A DNA stretch of 10,865 bases from an uncultured Collinsella sp. (GTDB taxonomy: Bacteria > Actinomycetota > Coriobacteriia > Coriobacteriales > Coriobacteriaceae). This document shows, piece by piece, positions 1-8,864 of this stretch. The position numbers were made by a program, and so were the translations under genes. Each line of letters starts with the position of its first letter. The first letter of the stretch is position 1. Under the pieces are notes generated by a model. The model worked only from the letters and a program-made list of their open reading frames with translations, ran no database searches and was not told where the DNA came from. The stretch is taken from the NCBI GenBank assembly GCA_905197385.1, contig CAJJYO010000032.1, positions 1 through 10,865 of the forward strand. The letters run 5' to 3'.

Positions 1-2468
<2,468 letters not shown>

Positions 2469-2471
2469 GTC

Positions 2472-2927
2472 ATGCATGTCTTTAACTCGCGCGCCGATTT
2501 CGACGCTCAGATGAAGTCCGTCAAGAAGTGGATGCGTACCGGACAGGCGCTCGATGGTGTTGCCGACCTGCAGCACGACGTGGCTTACTCCATCGGCGAC
2601 TCGTTGGTGTATTGGTGGGTGAACGCCCACGAGGCCGCTGCCGCCGATCTGGTCGGTCACCGTCGCTATCATGCCGTGCTCGCCCCGCTCGACGGCGACC
2701 TGACTGTCGAGGTTGCCCCCAAGGCAGGCCTCACCTGCACCCGCGCCTACAGCGATATCGATGATCGCGAGCGCTTTGAGGGTGCGGGGGAGACCGTGAC
2801 GATTCCCGCCGGCGGCGTCGCCGTCGTCGAGATCGACGAGGCCTACCGTGTCGTGGCCGATGCCACGGATCCCCGCGTCGTGGTGCTGCACGTGACGGTC
2901 GAAGGTTATTCCTTCCCCAACAAGTAG
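2472..2927 (+). CDS. ebgC: Beta-galactosidase small subunit, EbgC type (YhcH/YjgK/YiaL family)
   Basis: Small cupin-like partner of the EbgA-type enzyme; in E. coli EbgC (149 aa) is needed for full activity of the complex. The product here is 151 aa and matches EbgC along its whole length: KKW (residues 18-20), AYSIGDSL (38-45), GHRRYH (62-67), GAGETV (104-109), EAYR (123-126), VVLHVTVEG near the C terminus and a final NK. The ATG lies 3 bases after the ebgA stop; the Shine-Dalgarno AAGGAGG overlaps the last ebgA codons, so the two are translationally linked and surely cotranscribed. As I recall it, E. coli EbgC has His before EAYR; here that residue is Asp122. The wider family often uses His at this site for metal binding, so this could affect metal occupancy, but I cannot confirm the alignment. 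Confidence 0.9.
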   Translation: MHVFNSRADFDAQMKSVKKWMRTGQALDGVADLQHDVAYSIGDSLVYWWVNAHEAAAADLVGHRRYHAVLAPLDGDLTVEVAPKAGLTCTRAYSDIDDRERFEGAGETVTIPAGGVAVVEIDEAYRVVADATDPRVVVLHVTVEGYSFPNK

Positions 2928-4544
<1,617 letters not shown>

Positions 4545-4591
4545 CGGCTAGGATTAATCTACGGCTGTGGAATAAATCGATTCCCTTTCCT

Positions 4592-4622
4592 AAGGAGGGG
4601 CCTTACGAGGTCCCTCCTTTTG
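4592..4622 (+). terminator. Rho-independent terminator after the permease gene
   Basis: An 11-bp stem pairs AAGGAGGGGCC (4592-4602) with GGTCCCTCCTT (4609-4619), with one G-U pair and loop TTACGA. It runs into TTTT, then GCG and a second TTTT. It lies 47 bases after the permease stop. Confidence 0.85.
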
Positions 4623-4644
4623 CGTTTTGGGCATGGATTTTGGA

Positions 4645-4872
4645 CCCTGTGGGCAAAAAATGCCAAATATGAGTACTGTTGCAAAATAGGTGTCATATTT
4701 TTCGGCCTGTTCTGAGCGAAAATGGACTCAAAATCAATCTATCTAACCCCCTATAAAGGGCGTTTGACGGCTTTCAACCTCTTCGAATCGCTCAAAGTAG
4801 GCAATTTGCTCTCGATTTTGCTGCTACTAAATTGGTGACAGTACTCATATTTGCCACTTTTTGACCACGGGG
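4645..4872. repeat. MITE-like inverted-repeat element, about 228 bp, non-coding
   Basis: The left end (4645-4679) and the reverse complement of the right end (4838-4872) match at 31 of 35 positions; the inner 16 bases, CAAATATGAGTACTGT, are identical. Further nested pairing is visible inside: TGAGCGA (4713-4719) with TCGCTCA (4788-4794), and CCCT (4749-4752) with AGGG (4757-4760) near the centre, so the whole element could fold as one long hairpin. It is markedly more A+T-rich than the flanking genes, has no convincing ORF or codon bias, and fills most of the gap between the permease terminator and HPr. I see no clear target-site duplication. It may be a non-autonomous transposable element, or a structured RNA or regulatory element. 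Confidence 0.6.
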
Positions 4873-4905
4873 TATCCGGAGGGGCTCTCGACAAGCATCT
4901 AACGC

Positions 4906-4911
4906 TACAAT
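4906..4911 (+). promoter_or_regulatory. Possible -10 element for the HPr gene
   Basis: TACAAT matches the -10 consensus at five of six positions, 55 bases before the HPr start and just outside the right end of the inverted-repeat element. No good -35 is found at 16-18 bp; TCGACA at 4888-4893 is only 12 bp away. Weak candidate. Confidence 0.3.
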
Positions 4912-4966
4912 AACTACCACGTGGCTGGGTTTTGCCGGCCGAATGTGCGATGTCGTGGGAGGGGAC

Positions 4967-5215
4967 ATGGTCGAGTTTACAAAGACGATTAAAGATCCGT
5001 TGGGACTACATGCCCGCCCGGTTGCGTTGCTCTATGACATCATTGCCAAGCATCGTAGCGACGTGTCGGTCAGCATCGGTGACCGTCATACCGACGGTCG
5101 CGACGTTATGGGCCTCATGGCTCTCTACGGCGAGTGCGGCGAGGACATCATCTTCCGCGTTTCGGGCGTGGATGAGGCTTCCTGCGTTACGTCGATTAGA
5201 AACCTCTCGCTTTAA
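4967..5215 (+). CDS. ptsH: HPr family phosphocarrier protein with Asp at position 46
   Basis: Small cytoplasmic phosphocarrier of the PEP:sugar phosphotransferase system, which passes phosphate from enzyme I to the EIIA components. From the ATG at 4967 the protein is 82 aa and aligns without gaps to B. subtilis HPr through position 53: the active-site motif GLHARP places the phosphorylated His exactly at residue 15. The regulatory helix motif, SIMGVMSL in Firmicutes, is DVMGLMAL here, so position 46 is Asp, not Ser. GGAGGGG (4958-4964) precedes this ATG; the in-frame ATG at 4943 has no such site and would push His to residue 23, so I reject it. The gene is alone, with a terminator right behind it; enzyme I is not in the window. 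It could be a dedicated HPr paralogue and not the general one. Confidence 0.88.
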   Translation: MVEFTKTIKDPLGLHARPVALLYDIIAKHRSDVSVSIGDRHTDGRDVMGLMALYGECGEDIIFRVSGVDEASCVTSIRNLSL

Positions 5216-5224
5216 GCATGATAG

Positions 5225-5260
5225 GGCGCGGTAAAGGATGGTCCTTTGCCGCGCCTTTTT
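5225..5260 (+). terminator. Rho-independent terminator after the HPr gene
   Basis: A 14-bp stem pairs 5225-5238 (GGCGCGGTAAAGGA) with 5242-5255 (TCCTTTGCCGCGCC), with one G-U pair and a 3-base loop, followed directly by TTTTT. It begins 10 bases after the HPr stop. Confidence 0.93.
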
Positions 5261-5270
5261 GTTTCGTATA

Positions 5271-5362
5271 GGAAACTTTTTCGAAATCTGAATGGGGACC
5301 CTTTCCAAAAAGTTAACCGCGTGCTAGTTTACTTAAGCGAACATAGACGTGGTTAACTTTTA
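5271..5362 (+). promoter_or_regulatory. Operator/promoter region of the feo operon with three related motifs
   Basis: Three versions of one motif occur: GGAAACTTTTT (5271-5281), the inverse AAAAAGTTAACC (5307-5318) and GGTTAACTTTTA (5351-5362). The last two form a 14-position inverted repeat (5308-5321 with 5348-5361, one mismatch or G-T) whose centre of symmetry falls exactly on the palindrome CTTAAG (5332-5337), itself inside GTT...CTTAAG...AAC. The region lies 42 bases upstream of feoA1. Feo operons are commonly controlled by iron-sensing repressors (DtxR/IdeR or Fur), so an iron-responsive operator is a reasonable inference; the sequence does not closely match the published IdeR box. No strong -35/-10 pair could be picked. 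Confidence 0.5.
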
Positions 5363-5403
5363 TCGCGTCGATGTTGAGGACGAACTGACGTTAGGAGCAA
5401 CTC

Positions 5404-5646
5404 ATGTCTTGCGGACCGCAGATGCCGGCCATGCCGCTTTCGATGGTAAAAGCGGGCGAAACCGTGCGCGTGTCTCGTGTAAAGGGCAATGAGGACATGA
5501 AACACCACCTCAAAGACCTCGGCTTTGTCGAGGGCAACGAAATCCACGTGGTGAGCTCGAGTGGCGCCAATATCATCGTCACGGTGCTGGGCGCACGCTT
5601 TGGCATCGATTCCAAGGTTGCCATGCACATCATGACTGTCGGTTAG
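5404..5646 (+). CDS. feoA: FeoA family protein, first copy
   Basis: Small cytoplasmic SH3-like protein that supports ferrous iron uptake by FeoB. The 80-aa product has the family pattern: a GETVRVSRV strand near residues 18-26, HHLKDLGFVEGNEIHVV (LxxLGFxxG core) in the middle, and a C-terminal GARFGIDSKVAMHIMTV strand corresponding to the usual G...ALR...A..I segment. Typical FeoA is 75-85 aa. AGGAG (5393-5397) sits 6 bases before the ATG. The N-terminal extension MSCGPQMPAMPL, with a Cys at residue 3, is not part of the core fold. It leads the feo operon and is followed after 39 bases by a second, only distantly similar feoA. Confidence 0.9.
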   Translation: MSCGPQMPAMPLSMVKAGETVRVSRVKGNEDMKHHLKDLGFVEGNEIHVVSSSGANIIVTVLGARFGIDSKVAMHIMTVG

Positions 5647-5685
5647 TCTGCAGCATTTGATAAAAACCGAAAGGGGGACAAGAGG

Positions 5686-5907
5686 ATGAAGACGTTGGGT
5701 GACGTTAAGGTGGGCGAGAGCTCCACCATCGTCAAGCTTCACGGTGAGGGTGCGCTTCGCCGCCACCTTATGGACCTGGGGCTCATCAAGGGCACTTCGT
5801 TCAAGGTCGTGAAGGTTGCACCGCTCGGTGATCCGGTCGAGATCAACGTGCGCGGCTACGAGCTTTCCATCCGCAAGGAGGAGGCCGCCGTCGTCGAGGT
5901 CCAGTAA
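5686..5907 (+). CDS. feoA: FeoA family protein, second copy
   Basis: A 73-aa SH3-like FeoA. Core motifs are HLMDLGLIKGTSFKVVKVAPLGDPVEINVRG split as LxxLGLxxG (about residues 28-36), VAPLGDP (about 44-50) and YELSIRKEEAAVVEV at the end. It is closer to textbook FeoA (the APLGDP turn and the ALR-like SIRKEEA) than the first copy. AGGGGG (5672-5677) lies 8 bases before the ATG. It is 39 bases after feoA1 and 123 bases before feoB; the long second gap holds a separate inverted repeat. Two tandem feoA genes are common in anaerobes, and the two proteins may form a mixed assembly at the FeoB G domain (inference). Confidence 0.92.
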   Translation: MKTLGDVKVGESSTIVKLHGEGALRRHLMDLGLIKGTSFKVVKVAPLGDPVEINVRGYELSIRKEEAAVVEVQ

Positions 5908-5926
5908 GGACTCGTGGCGCATATTT

Positions 5927-5962
5927 CTGCAGATAAAGTTAGGGTTTTCTAACTTAATGCAG
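5927..5962 (+). promoter_or_regulatory. Inverted repeat between feoA2 and feoB
   Basis: AAGTTAG (5936-5942) and CTAACTT (5949-5955) form a perfect 7-bp inverted repeat with a 6-base spacer GGTTTT, enclosed by a second pair, CTGCA (5927-5931) with TGCAG (5958-5962). As DNA it resembles a two-half-site operator and shares the AAGTTA core with the motifs before feoA1; as RNA it is a hairpin with an internal loop. It has no U-tract after it, so it is not a normal terminator. It starts 19 bases after the feoA2 stop and ends 68 bases before feoB. Confidence 0.5.
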
Positions 5963-6030
5963 CATCTTTGAAGCACATTATCCAGCCTGCGCGGAGAAAG
6001 CAGCACAGGCACACAAGGAAGAAGGATTGA

Positions 6031-8358
6031 ATGGCGGATTCTCAGATCCATGTCGCGCTGGCGGGTAACCCCAACTGCGGCAAGACCACGCTTTTCAACC
6101 TGATCACCGGCGCCAACGGCTACGTTGGCAATTGGCCCGGCGTCACGGTTGAGAAAAAGGAAGCCAAGCTCCTAAGCGACAAGAACGTTACCATCACGGA
6201 CCTCCCTGGCATCTACTCGCTTTCCCCTTACAGCCCCGAGGAGCAATGCTCGCGCGATTACCTCATGAGCGGCGAGCCCGATGTTGTCGTCCAGGTGGTC
6301 GACGCCACCAACCTCGAGCGTAACCTGTACCTGGCGCTTCAGGTTATCGAGACCGGCCTGCCCGTGGTCGTTGCCCTCAACATGGCCGACCTGGTCGAGA
6401 AGAACGGCGATAAGATCGACACGGACAAGCTCTCCAAGAAGCTCGGCTGCCCGGTCATGATGATCTCGGCTCTTAAGAACAAGGGCATCAAGGAGCTTTT
6501 CGAGCAGGTCAAGAAGTCCGCTGCTTCCAAGGGCCAGGTGCCGGAGCACAAGTTCGACTCTTCCATCGAGGACGTTCTGGACCACATCGAGAACAATCTG
6601 CCGGCGAGCGTTCCCGCCAACAAGCGCCGCTATTACGCCGTCAAGCTGTTCGAGCGTGATGCAGACGCCTGCAAACTCATCAACCTCACCAAGGAGAAGG
6701 CCGCTCGCGTGGAGGAGCTGGTCGCCCAGTGCGAGCAGGACTGCGACGACGATGCCGAGTCCATCATCACCGGTGAGCGCTACGGCGTGATCGCTCACAT
6801 CATCGACGAGTGCCTCACCAAAGCCCCGGCCAAGATGAGCACCTCCGAGAAGATCGACCGCGTGGTTACCAACCGTATCCTGGGCCTGCCGATTTTTGTC
6901 GTCATCATGTTCTGCGTGTACTACATCGCCGTTTCCACCTTGGGTGGCACGGTGACGGACTTCACCAACGACCAGCTCTTCGGCACCGACGGCTGGTACG
7001 TGCTCGGTCAGGGCCGCGACGCTTACGACGCGGCTGTCGAGGCCGCGGGTGACGACGCCGACTCGGTCGACCCGGCACAGTACGGCCCCTATGTCCCGGG
7101 TATCACCACCATGGTGCACGATGCCCTCGTGGCGGGTGGCACCGAGGACGGTGGCCTGGTCGATTCGCTGGTCTGCGACGGTATCGTTGGCGGCCTGGGC
7201 GCCATCTTCGGCTTTGTGCCGCAGATGTTCCTGCTGTTCGTGATGCTGTCCTTCCTGGAGGACTGCGGCTACATGGCCCGTGTCGCCTTTATCATGGACC
7301 GCGTGTTCCGCCGCTTTGGCCTGTCCGGTAAGTCGTTCATCCCCATGCTCGTGTCCTCGGGCTGCGGCGTCCCCGGCGTCATGGCCACCAAGACCATCGA
7401 GAACGAGAAGGACCGCCGCATGACGGTCATGACCACCACGTTCATCCCCTGCGGCGCCAAGCTGCCGATCATCGCCCTGCTCATGGGCTCCATCATTGGC
7501 GATTCTTCCACCACGGCCGCATGGATCAGCCCGCTCTTCTACTTCCTGGGCGTCTTTGCCGTCATCGCCTCGGGCCTCATGCTCAAGAAGACCAAGCTCT
7601 TCGCCGGCCGTCCGACCCCGTTTGTCATGGAGCTTCCTGCCTACCACTTCCCGGCGATCCGTTCCTGGGCGCTGCACGTGTGGGAGCGCTGCTGGGCCTT
7701 TATCAAGAAGGCCGGCACGGTCATCTTTGCGTCCACCGTCGTCGTTTGGTTCCTCTCCAACTTTGGTAGCTATAACGGTTCCTTTGGCTTCCTGCCTGCG
7801 ATGGACGGCATCCCCGAGGAGTTTATGGACTACTCCGTGCTTGCCATGCTGGGCAACCTGGTCGCTTGGATCTTCGCCCCGCTCGGCTTTAGCACCTGGC
7901 AGGCCACCGCGCTGACTGTCTCTGGCCTCGTCGCCAAGGAGAACGTCGTCGCCACCGCCGGCTCGCTGCTGTCCGTCGCCGACGCGGGCGAGACCGACCC
8001 GAGCCTGTGGACCGCGTTTGCCGGCATGTTCCCCACCATGGGCGCTTGCGTTGCCTTCGGCGCCTTCAACCTACTGTGCGCTCCGTGCTTTGCCGCCATT
8101 GGCACCATCCGCAACCAGATGGATTCCGGCAAGTGGACTGCGATCGCCATCGGTTACGAGTGCGCCTTTGCTTGGGTGATCGGCCTGTTCATCAACCAGT
8201 TCTACAACTTGCTTGTTCTTGGACAGTTTGGTATCTGGACGATTGTGGCCATCGTACTGCTGGTTGCGATGCTCTTCCAGATCTTCCGTCCCATGCCCAA
8301 GCATGCATGGACCGACGAGGACGAGACCAACACTGCTTCCGCCGCAGTTTCCGCTTAA
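6031..8358 (+). CDS. feoB: Ferrous iron transporter FeoB
   Basis: GTP-dependent Fe(II) importer of the cytoplasmic membrane, 775 aa. The N-terminal G domain is complete: G1 GNPNCGKT (residues 12-19), G2 Thr39 in GVTVE, G3 DLPG (57-60), G4 NMAD (117-120) and G5 SAL (146-148). A helical GDI-like spacer covers about 160-270. The transmembrane domain starts near 285 and carries two inverted gate repeats: SSGCGVPGVMATKT with the conserved Cys445, and LVAKENVVATAG (VAKEN at 634-638). Between the first two membrane helices is an acidic extracytoplasmic insertion (about residues 315-365), as seen in longer FeoB forms of anaerobes. AAGGA (6022-6026) precedes the ATG. It is last in the feoA1-feoA2-feoB order and is followed by a terminator. 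Confidence 0.97.
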   Translation: MADSQIHVALAGNPNCGKTTLFNLITGANGYVGNWPGVTVEKKEAKLLSDKNVTITDLPGIYSLSPYSPEEQCSRDYLMSGEPDVVVQVVDATNLERNLYLALQVIETGLPVVVALNMADLVEKNGDKIDTDKLSKKLGCPVMMISALKNKGIKELFEQVKKSAASKGQVPEHKFDSSIEDVLDHIENNLPASVPANKRRYYAVKLFERDADACKLINLTKEKAARVEELVAQCEQDCDDDAESIITGERYGVIAHIIDECLTKAPAKMSTSEKIDRVVTNRILGLPIFVVIMFCVYYIAVSTLGGTVTDFTNDQLFGTDGWYVLGQGRDAYDAAVEAAGDDADSVDPAQYGPYVPGITTMVHDALVAGGTEDGGLVDSLVCDGIVGGLGAIFGFVPQMFLLFVMLSFLEDCGYMARVAFIMDRVFRRFGLSGKSFIPMLVSSGCGVPGVMATKTIENEKDRRMTVMTTTFIPCGAKLPIIALLMGSIIGDSSTTAAWISPLFYFLGVFAVIASGLMLKKTKLFAGRPTPFVMELPAYHFPAIRSWALHVWERCWAFIKKAGTVIFASTVVVWFLSNFGSYNGSFGFLPAMDGIPEEFMDYSVLAMLGNLVAWIFAPLGFSTWQATALTVSGLVAKENVVATAGSLLSVADAGETDPSLWTAFAGMFPTMGACVAFGAFNLLCAPCFAAIGTIRNQMDSGKWTAIAIGYECAFAWVIGLFINQFYNLLVLGQFGIWTIVAIVLLVAMLFQIFRPMPKHAWTDEDETNTASAAVSA

Positions 8359-8387
8359 GTCCGAATAAGGATTAACCCCTTTCCACG

Positions 8388-8420
8388 AGCCCGGGTGTCC
8401 CAGCGACACTCGGGCTTTTT
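8388..8420 (+). terminator. Rho-independent terminator after feoB
   Basis: A 12-bp stem pairs AGCCCGGGTGTC (8388-8399) with GACACTCGGGCT (8405-8416), with one G-U pair and loop CCAGC, followed by TTTT. It lies 30 bases after the feoB stop and separates feoB from the small Cys-rich gene. Confidence 0.93.
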
Positions 8421-8428
8421 GGTGCAAT

Positions 8429-8504
8429 GGGGTCAGATTGCTTTGCTCCAGAAGTTAAGATGTGGCGTTTCCGCAGATAAAACCGACCAAAATAAACCTG
8501 TCCC
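8429..8504. repeat. Possible short repeat remnant with inverted G-rich ends
   Basis: This non-coding 76-bp stretch begins GGGGTCAGATT and ends AAACCTGTCCC, whose reverse complement is GGGACAGGTTT; the ends are imperfect inverted copies. Such GGGG(A/T)CAG-type ends recall short dispersed palindromic repeats, but only one copy is present here. The internal sequence shows no coding bias. Confidence 0.25.
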
Positions 8505-8561
8505 TTTTGTTAGGTGGAGAATGGGGTAAAGTAAGTAGTGGCTAACTAGAGGAGGCTTGCT

Positions 8562-8762
8562 ATGGCACCTATCGATATTGTTGTACTGGCTGTTATCGGT
8601 ATTGCGTTTGTCGCGGTATGCGTGCGCATCTACCGCAAGGGCACCTGCGCCGACTGCGCTCAGGGTGGCGTTTGCACGGGGCATTGCTCCAACAAAAAGA
8701 CGTGCGCCGCACTTAAGGGCGTGGACAAAATCGCCGAAGACTTGGACCGCGGTATTCATTAG
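8562..8762 (+). CDS. FeoB-associated Cys-rich membrane protein
   Basis: A 66-aa protein with one N-terminal transmembrane helix (about residues 4-21), a basic stop (RIYRK, 22-26) and a Cys-rich segment: Cys29, 32, 38, 42 and 48, plus Cys20 within the helix. The pattern is CxxC-x5-CxxxC-x5-C. The positive-inside rule puts the Cys region in the cytoplasm. This is the architecture of the FeoB-associated family found next to feoB in Firmicutes and other anaerobes; its proposed role is to help FeoB handle iron, but the mechanism is not settled. AGAGGAGG (8548-8555) lies 6 bases before the ATG. A terminator separates it from feoB, so it needs read-through or its own promoter; TAAAGT at 8527-8532 could be a -10, with no good -35. 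Confidence 0.85.
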   Translation: MAPIDIVVLAVIGIAFVAVCVRIYRKGTCADCAQGGVCTGHCSNKKTCAALKGVDKIAEDLDRGIH

Positions 8763-8783
8763 CCGACCGGCGTTTGGGTATGT

Positions 8784-8836
8784 TTGACTGCGGATGCGGC
8801 AGTTGCTGATACGATAAGTACGTTAGCAACTGCCGC
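8784..8836 (+). promoter_or_regulatory. Promoter with perfect 12-bp inverted repeat upstream of the enoate-reductase-like gene
   Basis: GCGGCAGTTGCT (8796-8807) is repeated as its exact reverse complement at 8825-8836, 17 bases apart. A candidate promoter is embedded: TTGACT (8784-8789) as -35 and an extended -10, TGATACGAT (TGn at 8807-8809, TACGAT at 8810-8815). The spacing is 20 bp, longer than ideal, but the extended -10 could compensate. The repeat would flank the -10 and cover the start of transcription, as expected for a repressor operator; alternatively it forms a hairpin in RNA from an upstream start. It ends 28 bases before the ATG. Confidence 0.5.
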
Positions 8837-8864
8837 CGAGCGGCTCAAACGAAAGGAAGCCTGT

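Noticed and set aside
4645..4872. Insertion sequence or riboswitch as the identity of the inverted-repeat element
   Set aside because: No transposase is encoded and I recognise no known riboswitch core; kept only as a MITE-like or structured element.
4943..4966. Upstream ATG for HPr giving 90 residues
   Set aside because: No ribosome binding site, and it would shift the active His from 15 to 23; the ATG at 4967 has GGAGGGG and gives exact HPr numbering.
6172..7677. Long open frame on the - strand (about 501 codons) opposite feoB
   Set aside because: Rich in H, D, G, E and R with no recognisable domain; a shadow of feoB, whose G motifs and gates are unmistakable.
8784..8864. Upstream TTG start extending the enoate-reductase-like protein by 27 residues
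   Set aside because: The extension covers the promoter and inverted repeat, has no ribosome site, and is not part of the family's N terminus.
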